DNA of 64,000 nt, from positions 1 through 64,000 of the IMG/VR virus record IMGVR_UViG_3300047095_001251; one strand, given 5' to 3'. Within the stretch, counting starts at the first letter, position 1. Every line of letters starts with the position of its first letter. Of this stretch, positions 1 to 7,826 are shown piece after piece. This stretch comes from a virus. The position numbers and the translations under genes were made by a program. The notes under the pieces were generated by a model. The model did not search any database. It was not told where the DNA came from and saw nothing but the letters and a program-made list of their open reading frames with translations.

Positions 1-1
1 G

Positions 2-274
2 ACAGCAGAGAAACATGGTGGTAAAGTTTATCTCGTAAATGAAAAAGATACTAGTCGTACCTGTCATAAATGTTTAAATATACTAGATAAAAAATTAGAA
101 TTGTCTATTAGAAATTGGACATGTACTCGTTGTGGAGCATTTCATGATAGAGATAGGAATGCAGCAATAAACATTTTTAATAGAGGTAAAAATAAATTAA
201 GTTGCAGCGTGAATCTGCCATTGATTATAGATTATAATCAATGTGATATAAAAAATTTTTTATACAAATTTTAA
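2..274 (+). CDS. tnpB: TnpB-type RNA-guided nuclease, C-terminal fragment (cut by window start)
   Basis: The reading frame is open from the first bases and ends at TAA 272-274, giving the last 90 residues. It shows the zinc-ribbon pairs CHKC and CTRC, followed by FHDRDRNAAINIF, the RuvC-III signature that carries the last catalytic Asp. TnpB proteins of IS200/IS605 and IS607 elements are RNA-guided DNA nucleases. The tail after the RuvC-III motif (about 40 residues) differs from the second TnpB at 35792, so the two are not recent copies of each other. Whether a tnpA lies upstream cannot be seen. The family call is secure; completeness is unknown. Confidence 0.9.
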   Translation, partial: TAEKHGGKVYLVNEKDTSRTCHKCLNILDKKLELSIRNWTCTRCGAFHDRDRNAAINIFNRGKNKLSCSVNLPLIIDYNQCDIKNFLYKF

Positions 275-371
275 ATTTTTTATATGTTATAGACCTATCT
301 GAAACTGTCAGATTTTAACATAAGATAGTTAGGTACAGAAAACCAAATCCTTTAAACGCGGCTCTTAGAAG

Positions 372-402
372 CCGCCTCTGTTAGGAGGCGGTAATTCACA
401 TC
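372..402 (+). repeat. IS right-end hairpin, copy 1
   Basis: CCGCCTC and GAGGCGG form a perfect 7-bp stem, followed by TAATTCACATC. The same 31 bases recur exactly at 35254-35284. Its position about 100 bases after the TnpB stop fits the right end of that transposon and the 3' end of its guide-RNA scaffold. Bases 275-371 contain other short palindromes (for example GCGGCTCTTAGAAGCCGC) and no gene. Confidence 0.7.
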
Positions 403-412
403 GATTGTTTTT

Positions 413-1957
413 CTAATGAATATCTTCTTCGATTACGATTGGATGTTCGTCGATGAATGCAGATACCATTTGAATATTTGCATGGTTTAGTACCACTTTA
501 ATTGGATATTCTGTGACCCAATTATATTTTCCAGAAGTCCACAATTCCTCTACATCTGAGTAATAGTCTGTGAGAAGAATACACAGTCCTATATCCTCAT
601 TATTATGCCAGAGTTCATTTTCAGTATAATCGAAGAACTCTTTATGAGATGTTCCTCCTCTGCCTTTGAAATGTGCAATATCATCCAATCCGGTTTCCAT
701 GTTATCTTTTTGAACTTCTGTAATTTTTTGAATTACATAGTCGTGTTGGATAACTACTAACTTATCGAAATGGATTAATGAGTCCTTACAAATACTAAGG
801 AATTTTGTTAGGTCCTCGCTACCTACTGAACCACTTGTATCAATCCCTATCAGAAGCGTAGATGCAGTTGTTTCTGTACCATTCCCAGGTAATGTAAACC
901 CGTGGGCTCTCATTCTTTTGAGAGGATTTTTCCAAGCCTTATTTTCAAAAGACTGTATCACGTGGCTCTTGATTGCTAATTCAAGAAGTTCTGTCCATGG
1001 AATTTTAATCTTTATCAGATCTTTAATGAATTCTACAATCGCTCCTTTACCAAATCCTCTATTATTTGAAGATTGTGATTTAAGTCCTTCCATTACTCCT
1101 CTGATCGCATCTTTTAGATCTTCGGAGCATTCGTCAACATCCGTATCAGATTCATTACCATTGTGAATGTCTGGTTGATATATTCTATCAGGTTCGCCTT
1201 TAATTCTTACTCTATATTTTGCTGTACCTGGAGAACCACCTCCACAGTTAGGGCATTGTCCAGTCTGTGCTTGTCCTTGACCTTCTCCCTGACCCTGTCC
1301 TTGACCTTCTTCCTGTCCTTCTTCCTGTCCTTTGCCTTGACCTTGCTTTTGTTCTTGACCCTGACCTTTATCTTTCGTTTGGGATTTCCCACACGTTGGG
1401 CACTCTACTCTCATAACTTTTGCATGTGTTATTAAATATGTATATGTCTTTTCGAAAGAATAGTTTTTCCCAATCAATTCTTTTACTATGAAATAGTTAT
1501 CGGTAGGGATTACGTATTTACCAATGACATTTTTCGTAGTTGTCCCATCCTCCATCGTCACTTGTCCCAAATCTTTCAAAAGCATCTCATTAACAACATG
1601 ATCTGCTGCAAGATTCGCTAAAACTCTATCATATTTGGTCCCCCTCTTATGGTGACTATTAATAAAATGAAGAATTTCATGAAGATACACGAATAAAACT
1701 TGTTTTTCATTAAGAATAGAAAGAAACTGTTCGCCAAGGACAATACATGGGTTTTTCCCATTAAACCAGACGTATGCAGTTATCTTCGGGTCATTTACTG
1801 ATTTAATTTCAAAACTATAAAGCAACGCTCCAATAAGTTTTAATTCCCATACGTTCATTAACCTAATTGAAACCATTTTTAGAACTTCTTGGAGTTTTGT
1901 TTTATTTACTTCTACTTTGGATAAATCAATTTCTTCTACTGGAGTCGTTTTTTCCAT
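413..1957 (-). CDS. VWA-domain / HExxH metallopeptidase-like protein (DUF2201/CoxE type), partner of the MoxR ATPase
   Basis: This 514-residue protein has an HEILH zinc motif at residues 93-97 inside a predicted peptidase-like N-terminal domain, and a C-terminal von Willebrand A domain with the MIDAS signature DTSGSV near residue 373. Between them, a zinc-ribbon-like pair CPTCG (about 186-190) and CPNCG (about 235-239) is separated by about 40 residues of almost pure Gln/Gly/Glu/Lys. Such VWA proteins work with MoxR AAA ATPases to remodel or activate other protein complexes; the ATPase is encoded directly upstream. Start ATG 1957 has GGGAGAGAAG before it. Base composition is clearly less AT-rich than in the virion genes. 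Its target in this phage is unknown. Confidence 0.8.
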   Translation of the reverse strand: MEKTTPVEEIDLSKVEVNKTKLQEVLKMVSIRLMNVWELKLIGALLYSFEIKSVNDPKITAYVWFNGKNPCIVLGEQFLSILNEKQVLFVYLHEILHFINSHHKRGTKYDRVLANLAADHVVNEMLLKDLGQVTMEDGTTTKNVIGKYVIPTDNYFIVKELIGKNYSFEKTYTYLITHAKVMRVECPTCGKSQTKDKGQGQEQKQGQGKGQEEGQEEGQGQGQGEGQGQAQTGQCPNCGGGSPGTAKYRVRIKGEPDRIYQPDIHNGNESDTDVDECSEDLKDAIRGVMEGLKSQSSNNRGFGKGAIVEFIKDLIKIKIPWTELLELAIKSHVIQSFENKAWKNPLKRMRAHGFTLPGNGTETTASTLLIGIDTSGSVGSEDLTKFLSICKDSLIHFDKLVVIQHDYVIQKITEVQKDNMETGLDDIAHFKGRGGTSHKEFFDYTENELWHNNEDIGLCILLTDYYSDVEELWTSGKYNWVTEYPIKVVLNHANIQMVSAFIDEHPIVIEEDIH

Positions 1958-1975
1958 TTCTTCTCTCCCAATTTT

Positions 1976-2008
1976 AAATAAATCGGAGGAGGAGTTTCCT
2001 CCTCCGAA
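1976..2008 (-). terminator. Intrinsic terminator between the MoxR and VWA genes
   Basis: A perfect 10-bp stem TCGGAGGAGG / CCTCCTCCGA with a 5-base loop is followed on the minus strand by TTTATTT. It sits in the 63-base gap between the ATPase gene and the VWA gene, so it may lower expression of the second gene by partial termination. Confidence 0.75.
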
Positions 2009-2020
2009 ATTAATACGATA

Positions 2021-3241
2021 TTATTGAATAATTTGTCGAATTGACAGACGAATTCTTTCTGCAATTGGAGTATTCAACACTTTCATTTTGTTGATAATAC
2101 TCGTATACGATGTTTGGCTACTACTATTTTCCACCTTAATAGCCCTTTCCAATTCTACAATATTCTTGAAGGCAGAAACTACGATTTCTTCACTAGTTTT
2201 CCCCAAATTATTAAAAATTTCACAAATCTTCCCAGTTGCATGTGCAATCACTTCCTTGTCTTTCGATCTCTTTGTAATATTAACAAATTCGTTCGAAGCA
2301 GCGATTGCGTAGATGTACTTATCCATCTCCGATTCTGGGATAGTTACTGCCAGAGGATTAACAACACGGAAGACTTCGTCCATTCTTGTCTTACTATAAA
2401 TATGATAAAATGCGCAGAATTCTGCAGCCGCTTTACTACCAATATGTGCGGCACACGTATAGAGAAGCGAGTCTTTATTGATCTCTTTCCCTTGAGGTCC
2501 TTCCATATCATTGATCATTTCCGAAAGATATGACCATGAACGAGGAGATGACCATGGAGAGTTTACAGTCTCTTCTTCATGAAAATATGATTGATATGTA
2601 TCTTTACTTAAGAAAGCAATAACTTTATCATTAATATTATTATGAATGGCGAATGAAGTTTTCCAATGATTAAAATCTGTATTTACAGGATAAATCGCTA
2701 ATCTGTTCAAAATCGCAGAGTTTTGCGTTTTTGTTCCAGCCTTAGAACTGGCATTTCCTGCCAACACGAATGCAACATTGTCTGGGATTTTATATGTTCT
2801 CAATTTTCTTTCAGAGAACAATTCAAATCCAAGAGCCAGATGCCCAGGACTGGCCAAATGCATATCATCAAGGAACAAAATCGTCGGTTTCCCATCACTA
2901 GAAAGCCTAAACAATTCTGTCATAATTTCTGGGAGAGTCCAGCGAGTTCCCTCCACCATTTCCTTTTTACCATCTTTGACAACCTCGACATCTTTAAACT
3001 GAGGGAGACCGGAGAGATCTTCCAGAGGAGTCAATGGCAGATGTAGATGGAGCAATGCCCATTTGTTCTTCATACACATTGCCAAAATCGAAGCTGTTTT
3101 ACCACCCCCTGGTTTCCCCTGGAGATACGGTTTTGCAACATGCACTCCCTTCAACTGCAAATTAATATTGCGCTCAAGAATCGTGTCGACAACTTTGTTG
3201 ATTCCCCACTCTTTATGACTTTCCACTCTCGAAACAGACAT
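2021..3241 (-). CDS. MoxR-type AAA+ ATPase
   Basis: The protein is 406 residues. Walker A GKPGGGKT lies at residues 42-49 and Walker B ILFLDDMH at 121-128, followed by a sensor-1-like stretch (FVLAGNAS) and an arginine-rich region, the usual order in MoxR AAA+ proteins. MoxR ATPases form rings and work with VWA proteins as chaperones or maturation factors; the VWA/HExxH partner follows directly in the same orientation. Start ATG 3241 is preceded by AAGGAT. Codon use is less AT-biased than in structural genes. The role here may be host takeover or virion maturation; no substrate can be inferred. Confidence 0.85.
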   Translation of the reverse strand: MSVSRVESHKEWGINKVVDTILERNINLQLKGVHVAKPYLQGKPGGGKTASILAMCMKNKWALLHLHLPLTPLEDLSGLPQFKDVEVVKDGKKEMVEGTRWTLPEIMTELFRLSSDGKPTILFLDDMHLASPGHLALGFELFSERKLRTYKIPDNVAFVLAGNASSKAGTKTQNSAILNRLAIYPVNTDFNHWKTSFAIHNNINDKVIAFLSKDTYQSYFHEEETVNSPWSSPRSWSYLSEMINDMEGPQGKEINKDSLLYTCAAHIGSKAAAEFCAFYHIYSKTRMDEVFRVVNPLAVTIPESEMDKYIYAIAASNEFVNITKRSKDKEVIAHATGKICEIFNNLGKTSEEIVVSAFKNIVELERAIKVENSSSQTSYTSIINKMKVLNTPIAERIRLSIRQIIQ

Positions 3242-3265
3242 TAATGATTATCCTTTATTAAAGTA

Positions 3266-3640
3266 TTAAAATGAAATATTAATGATGCTATGTTTGAAAA
3301 TAAGTACAACTCCGTCATATTCTATGAATGAAATTCCGCTTTTATAAACAATGGTCGAATTATTAAAAATGATACTATGGATATCTGAACCGGTTACTAC
3401 ATCTGATAATGTTTCACCATTAATAAATCCAATCTGTACCTCTTTCCCTTTAATAGATTCGAGAAAATCGATCTGTTGAGGATACTGTTTATTTTCATCT
3501 TGAATAATAATAGTAAATTGATCATGCGAAGTAATTTTTGCGTTATGAATTTTTTGTCCATTTAATAATGTAATTGTACAATCGCCATTATTATTGACAA
3601 TATGATTCAATACGGAAGTTTGGTTTTGCAATTGTTTCAC
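3266..3640 (-). CDS. Tandem Sm/Hfq-like protein (two fused half-repeats)
   Basis: A 124-residue protein with start GTG 3640 behind GAGGAG. Its C-terminal half ends in IVYKSGISFIE, close to the Hfq Sm2 signature (VYKHAIS), and carries an Sm1-like segment VQIGFINGETLSDVV. The N-terminal half repeats the pattern: CTITLLNGQKIHNAKI, then HDQFTIII, where Hfq has a fD-x-f-vv strand. Two Sm-like folds in one chain would give trimers rather than hexamers. Hfq binds small RNAs and mRNAs; an RNA-related role is inferred from fold only. It is the first gene behind an early-type promoter at 3678-3703. The Sm2 motif of the first half is degenerate. Confidence 0.55.
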   Translation of the reverse strand: MKQLQNQTSVLNHIVNNNGDCTITLLNGQKIHNAKITSHDQFTIIIQDENKQYPQQIDFLESIKGKEVQIGFINGETLSDVVTGSDIHSIIFNNSTIVYKSGISFIEYDGVVLIFKHSIINISF

Positions 3641-3677
3641 TTTATTCTCCTCAAAATAATATTAATGGATTTCTGCA

Positions 3678-3703
3678 CTATATAATATCTTTATCAAAAA
3701 AAT
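3678..3703 (-). promoter_or_regulatory. Early-type phage promoter (minus)
   Basis: On the minus strand the sequence reads TTTTGATAAAGATATTATAT, one base off the recurring motif, about 40 bases upstream of the Sm-like gene. It drives the three-gene minus-strand cluster. Confidence 0.65.
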
Positions 3704-3713
3704 TGAAAACAAA

Positions 3714-4058
3714 ATGACTACAGAAGCTAATTTAATAACAGAATTGTCTATTAAAACCACTAATTCGTTTTTAATAGATGAAGAATTTTCTAAAAATATT
3801 CTCGATAATATATTTTTTAAAAATATAAATGGATTAAGAATGAATTCAGATTTAATAACATTTAATTCTGATTTATGGGAACAAAACCCTAAACAATTTT
3901 GTTTAGACTATTATAAAAGTAGTGATTTTTATAAAATCATTTTATTAGTAAATGACATTCCTTCTATTTTTTCTTTTAAACGAAACAATTTCAAAGATTT
4001 TAAAATATACGCACCTATTGAAAATGACATATTTAAATTATTATCTTTGAAAAAGTAA
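3714..4058 (+). CDS. Putative baseplate protein, gp53-like
   Basis: A 114-residue protein opening the plus-strand spike/baseplate block. The segment YYKSSDFYKIILLVNDIPS followed by a short strand ending IYAP resembles the LysM-like part of T4 gp53-type wedge proteins, where an aromatic-rich helix-turn is followed by a short beta hairpin. The assignment leans on this resemblance and on its place before spike and PAAR genes. No signal peptide or membrane segment. It could equally be an unrelated small virion protein. Confidence 0.35.
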   Translation: MTTEANLITELSIKTTNSFLIDEEFSKNILDNIFFKNINGLRMNSDLITFNSDLWEQNPKQFCLDYYKSSDFYKIILLVNDIPSIFSFKRNNFKDFKIYAPIENDIFKLLSLKK

Positions 4059-4067
4059 TAATTTTTA

Positions 4068-4095
4068 AAGATAAAAATATAAAGATATATAAAAT
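4068..4095 (+). promoter_or_regulatory. Possible promoter (variant of the early motif)
   Basis: AATATAAAGATATATAAAATTTG matches the core ATAAAGATAT of the recurring motif, but the upstream TTTTC block is absent. It lies 40-60 bases before the gene at 4133. Confidence 0.35.
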
Positions 4096-4132
4096 TTGAA
4101 ATCACTAGAAAAATCAAACTTTGGAGATTTTG

Positions 4133-5110
4133 ATGCCTCAAACAATTAAGATAAAGAGTGTTTTTGATATTGAAAAATTTAGAGCTTTTCATGATGACAT
4201 GAATCCATTAACGAAGCATGAGAGAGAATTATTAATTTTAACAAGAGCTGGTGAGCAATTAAAGGTATATGAAAGATTTGATAATGATTTTAATTTATTT
4301 TTATCAAAGCTTCAAAACTCCCCCGCTAAAAAAGCAGCAGAGAAATTATATAATAATAAAGTTATTTATTTAGGGACTAATACGAAACAAGATGGTTGTT
4401 TAGGAAGTCCGTTGATAGGCGGAGATGGTATTTTAGGTGGAGTTATTTTAGATTCTGCAGATTTTGATATTTCATTATCAAATGGAGATACTTCTAATAT
4501 AGACTTATGTATATATGGTACATATTTTAATTACATTAGAGGAATAGTATTATCTAATAGAAAAGAAATTAAAAAAGATATAGAATTACATGAACTTTTA
4601 ATAACATATTTAAAAAATTTAATAAAGAAGAATTCAGGAATTCCTCAACTTAATGAAAAACAAGATTTATTATATGATTTAGTTGTTAGAGTTTTCTTTT
4701 ATCAATTCTTTTTATATTATGATTTCGATATGGCGTTTGATTTATATATTAAGAAGAAAATACCAGAACAATTTAAATCAGAATTTAATATTTTATTAAG
4801 AAACATAGATAAAAGTAAATATGTTCAATTTAGAGATATTTTTAAAATTTTATTTGATTTAAAAATTACATCTGATAATCCTAATACATTATTAAGTTCT
4901 ACATTACAAAAATTAGGAATATCTCAATTTTTATATATTAGTTCTGTTATTGATTATTTAATAGCTGCTACTATTCTATCATTATATCCTGGATCTACAT
5001 TTACGAAAAATTTATTTATAAACAGAGTAACTCAAGAAGCTATAGAATCTAAGATCACTCATTATAGTAATTCTATTAGATTTGATTTTGACATGGTTTC
5101 GAGGATATAG
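4133..5110 (+). CDS. Unknown virion-cluster protein
   Basis: A 325-residue protein. Start ATG 4133 is preferred over an in-frame TTG at 4121 because GGAG sits 7-8 bases before it, as in many genes here. A glycine-rich turn (GGDGILGGVILDS) is near residue 100; the rest is rich in Lys, Leu and Phe with helical character. The family is not recognised. It is followed two bases later by the spike gene, so a role in the baseplate hub is inferred from position only. A near-copy of the dispersed GC-rich element (AACTCCCCCGCTAAA) lies inside it at 4316-4330. Confidence 0.6.
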   Translation: MPQTIKIKSVFDIEKFRAFHDDMNPLTKHERELLILTRAGEQLKVYERFDNDFNLFLSKLQNSPAKKAAEKLYNNKVIYLGTNTKQDGCLGSPLIGGDGILGGVILDSADFDISLSNGDTSNIDLCIYGTYFNYIRGIVLSNRKEIKKDIELHELLITYLKNLIKKNSGIPQLNEKQDLLYDLVVRVFFYQFFLYYDFDMAFDLYIKKKIPEQFKSEFNILLRNIDKSKYVQFRDIFKILFDLKITSDNPNTLLSSTLQKLGISQFLYISSVIDYLIAATILSLYPGSTFTKNLFINRVTQEAIESKITHYSNSIRFDFDMVSRI

Positions 5111-5111
5111 A

Positions 5112-5963
5112 ATGTTCGGCACATCGCCAAAAACATATCATGGTACGATTTTATCAGATATAGATAATAAAAATAGAGGAAGATATTTAGTAAATATTCC
5201 TGATTTACATGTTAATGTTGAAGGTAATAAAGGGATATGGTGCGTTAATAAATTATCGAATTATACTAGAGATTCTGTTAATGGGGATTATGGTAATTAT
5301 TTTCCTTTACAGCCAGGAACTCGGGTAAAGGTTTCTATTCAAGAAAGTCAAGAGACTGGAGAAGTTGTTGGGTTAGTTTCTGATAAAGAAGATAATTCAA
5401 CACCATTAGGAATTCCACCGAAGGATAGAGATAGTATTTATCAAGTCTTTAAAACTTCTAAATCTGGGAATTTGATGATAATATGTGAAGAAGGGATGGT
5501 ATCAAACCCTGGGAATTCTATGCACATTTATTTCAACACTCAAATTCCAGGAGAATCGTATGGAGGAGATAAAGATGGTTCTACATTTTCTAATTCCAAG
5601 ATTAGAACTAGGATAATATTCGACTCAAATGGGTTACATATTGCAGTAGCTGACAATTTAAATATTTCCATAAATAATGATAGTAATATAGCAATAAATG
5701 GTAATTCCAAGGTTAAAATATCTGGTAATTTAGATTTACATGTTTTGGGTGAAACGAAAATAACATCTGATGGTCCTATTCATTTAAAATCTAATTCTGA
5801 GATAAATATAGATGGGTCTGCCGTTAATATAAATAGTGGAAAAGCTAATTCAGCAGAAGATAACAACGGATATGAGACGTATTCGGATAAAGAATTAAGG
5901 ACAATATCGAGAGAGAAATCGACAAAATTTGCTTCATCATTAGGTGGTTCTGACGTAAAGTGA
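5112..5963 (+). CDS. Baseplate central spike protein, gp5/VgrG-type, without a lysozyme domain
   Basis: A 283-residue protein. The N-terminal part (YHGTILSDIDNKNRGRYLVN, then PGTRVKVSIQ and GEVVGLVSD) is the OB-fold of gp5-like spikes. The C-terminal part is a run of short alternating strands (ISINNDSNIAINGNSKVKIS and similar) typical of the triple-stranded beta-helix needle. T4 gp5 carries a lysozyme between these parts; here none is present, and a T4-type lysozyme is found in the tape measure instead. ATG 5112 is preferred to the upstream TTG because of GAGGAT just before it. The PAAR tip gene follows. Confidence 0.85.
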   Translation: MFGTSPKTYHGTILSDIDNKNRGRYLVNIPDLHVNVEGNKGIWCVNKLSNYTRDSVNGDYGNYFPLQPGTRVKVSIQESQETGEVVGLVSDKEDNSTPLGIPPKDRDSIYQVFKTSKSGNLMIICEEGMVSNPGNSMHIYFNTQIPGESYGGDKDGSTFSNSKIRTRIIFDSNGLHIAVADNLNISINNDSNIAINGNSKVKISGNLDLHVLGETKITSDGPIHLKSNSEINIDGSAVNINSGKANSAEDNNGYETYSDKELRTISREKSTKFASSLGGSDVK

Positions 5964-5998
5964 TTTGAATTTTTTTGAATTAATTTGGGAGAATTTAA

Positions 5999-6289
5999 AT
6001 GTCTGGAATTTTTCGCCAAGGAGATAAAACTGTTGGGCACGGGTGTTATCCTCCAACAGTATCTAAGATGGGATCATCTAATACTTTCGTTAATGGGAAA
6101 CCTGTTATTCGAGCGAATATCGATTCTTTCGTTTCACACGGCTGTGGGGACTGTTCTTATCATTCCGGGAAGGTATCTACTGGGTCGACTACAGTCTTCG
6201 TTGAGGGCTTTCCTGTTGCCAGGAATGGGGACTCATTAACATGTGGTGATAAATGTGGACCCGGTTCTTCTGATACAATAGTCAACTAA
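5999..6289 (+). CDS. PAAR-domain spike tip protein
   Basis: A 96-residue protein. It has repeated Gly-Asp/His turns (FRQGDKTVGHG, VNGKPVIRA, FVSHGCGDCSYHSG, GKVSTGSTTVFVEG, VARNGDSLTCGDKCG) typical of PAAR proteins, whose His/Cys residues bind a metal and sharpen the spike tip. It directly follows the gp5-type needle. ATG 5999 has GGGAG 10 bases upstream. The unusually high number of Cys residues (five) fits a metal-binding tip. Confidence 0.9.
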   Translation: MSGIFRQGDKTVGHGCYPPTVSKMGSSNTFVNGKPVIRANIDSFVSHGCGDCSYHSGKVSTGSTTVFVEGFPVARNGDSLTCGDKCGPGSSDTIVN

Positions 6290-6305
6290 TTTTTTGGAGT
6301 TTGAT

Positions 6306-6638
6306 ATGTTAACTGAAGATGTGCGTACTGTAGAAAGTCATATTAAGAATATCCGAGAAGTTTTTCGCCCTAGTATTTCGGATTTATCATCAGTATTATC
6401 TGTTCCTGCACAGGATTTATACTTATATTCCATAGGAACAAGAAATCCAGAGACAAAGAAACTTTTTAAAATTATAAAATTGAGTTCAGTTGCAGATAAG
6501 ATTAAAAATTTAAATTCATCTTTTGATGAAATTATTAAAAGAGCAAGTTTGTTAGATAGATTTAATTTAACCGATTTATTACAATCGATTGATATTGTTG
6601 AAGAGTATATCGATATTTTATCGGAAAGAAAAGAATAA
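6306..6638 (+). CDS. Unknown small helical protein
   Basis: A 110-residue protein, start ATG 6306 with TTTGGAG upstream (an in-frame TTG at 6294 is less likely). The middle (ISDLSSVLSVPAQDLYLYSI) resembles a helix-turn-helix of the Cro/C1 type, and the rest is amphipathic helix. It lies between the PAAR tip and an M15-like peptidase. A DNA-binding role is only a guess from the helix pattern. Confidence 0.55.
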   Translation: MLTEDVRTVESHIKNIREVFRPSISDLSSVLSVPAQDLYLYSIGTRNPETKKLFKIIKLSSVADKIKNLNSSFDEIIKRASLLDRFNLTDLLQSIDIVEEYIDILSERKE

Positions 6639-6660
6639 GATTAATTCAAAGGAATTTTTT

Positions 6661-7170
6661 ATGATAACCGCTAGGGATATATTAAAGAATAGCGAATTTT
6701 TCTCAATTGAGGAAGATTTTAAGGATGTAGATATTGATAAAGTTCATTATAGATTATTAGAAGTATTGGAAGTTTATAGAAAATTTCTTGGGAGTAGGAT
6801 TCATATTTCCCCTTTAGATGGATCTGTGTATGCAGATATTTCTAAAAAGCAACATTCTGAGAAATCTTGGCATTATATTATTGATGGAAGGAATAAATTC
6901 TCCAGAGCTATTGATGTTTTTCCTGATTGTCCATTATATGAAGCGTTGTTTTTAGCATTACGGTTGCAGTGGGGAGGGATTGGTGTATATCCTTTTGCAG
7001 ATTATAAAGACAAAGGAATAATTAGAGAAGATACCACGAGAGGAATGTTACATCTTGATGTTCGTACTTCTTTAAATTTTAGAGTTTTGTGGTGGGTTGA
7101 TAAGGAAGGTAATTATAATTATATTAATAATGTTTATGATTTTGAAAAATTATTAGATTTGATTAAATAA
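6661..7170 (+). CDS. M15-like zinc peptidase (peptidoglycan endopeptidase candidate)
   Basis: A 169-residue protein. SWHYIIDG with H71, then RAIDVFPD with D85, and GMLHLDVR with H131 and D133, match the order of zinc ligands and catalytic residues in M15/VanY-type peptidases (S-x-H ... A-x-D ... H-x-D). These cleave peptidoglycan cross-links. Start ATG 6661 sits 8 bases after AAGGA. The gene lies with the spike genes, so it could be a virion-associated wall hydrolase used during injection or an endolysin. The ligand spacing is slightly longer than usual, so activity should be regarded as probable, not shown. Confidence 0.7.
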   Translation: MITARDILKNSEFFSIEEDFKDVDIDKVHYRLLEVLEVYRKFLGSRIHISPLDGSVYADISKKQHSEKSWHYIIDGRNKFSRAIDVFPDCPLYEALFLALRLQWGGIGVYPFADYKDKGIIREDTTRGMLHLDVRTSLNFRVLWWVDKEGNYNYINNVYDFEKLLDLIK

Positions 7171-7174
7171 TAAA

Positions 7175-7804
7175 ATGGATATTTCAACTCAGGAAGATTT
7201 ACAGTTACCAGATTTGTCTCAATTAATAACTTCGACTGAATATGTCTCAAAGAACAGATTAGCGACAAATGCATTAGGATTTGTTATTCAAGATACTGTC
7301 AATAACCCATTTTTTCCAATTCCCATTCCAATTTTAGATAAAGGTAGGGGTTATTTACATTTGGTATTTAGGCAATATATATCTATGTATCAGAAGCAAT
7401 ATACTAATAATACGTTACCGTGGCATTTTGTTGTTCAGTTTGATTCAGTTCAAGGATTTTATAATATTCATAATACTAGACCGATTAATTTAAAGTATCC
7501 ATTTGATAATAATCAATTAAAAGAAATTATTAATGTTAATGATCTAGATGTAGATGATAATATAATGAAATTATTAAATAACCCGAATACAGATCCTTCT
7601 GAGATGATACATATTTGTATTATTGGGGATACTAATTTAGATGTTTACACAAGAGATATTTATGAAAAGATTGGAGAATTTATAATTTCGCCGCTATCAA
7701 AAATATATAAAATAAGCCCATTTATAAATGATGGTATATTTTTATTTAATACTGGTGACAAATTCAAACATAGTATGATAAGTAATTATATCAGAAGAAT
7801 TTAA
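7175..7804 (+). CDS. Unknown virion-cluster protein
   Basis: A 209-residue protein beginning four bases after the M15-like gene. Rich in Ile/Asn/Phe, with a proline-rich turn NPFFPIPIPILDKG near residue 45. No family is recognised. The dispersed GC-rich element lies in its 3' part and encodes ISPLSK there. Position suggests a tail or baseplate role. Confidence 0.55.
   Translation: MDISTQEDLQLPDLSQLITSTEYVSKNRLATNALGFVIQDTVNNPFFPIPIPILDKGRGYLHLVFRQYISMYQKQYTNNTLPWHFVVQFDSVQGFYNIHNTRPINLKYPFDNNQLKEIINVNDLDVDDNIMKLLNNPNTDPSEMIHICIIGDTNLDVYTRDIYEKIGEFIISPLSKIYKISPFINDGIFLFNTGDKFKHSMISNYIRRI
7684..7700 (+). repeat. Dispersed GC-rich element, intragenic copy
   Basis: AATTTCGCCGCTATCAA, one base inserted relative to the other copies; it is read in frame as I-S-P-L-S-K. 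Confidence 0.6.
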
Positions 7805-7826
7805 AATTTTCTTTTGGAGATTTGTT

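Noticed and set aside
1207-1435. Open frames in both directions opposite the Gln/Gly-rich part of the VWA protein
   Set aside because: They are shadows of a low-complexity coding repeat; no ribosome sites and composition dictated by the other strand.
2723-3244. Plus-strand frames opposite the MoxR gene
   Set aside because: Shadows of the ATPase coding strand; no ribosome sites or recognisable motifs.
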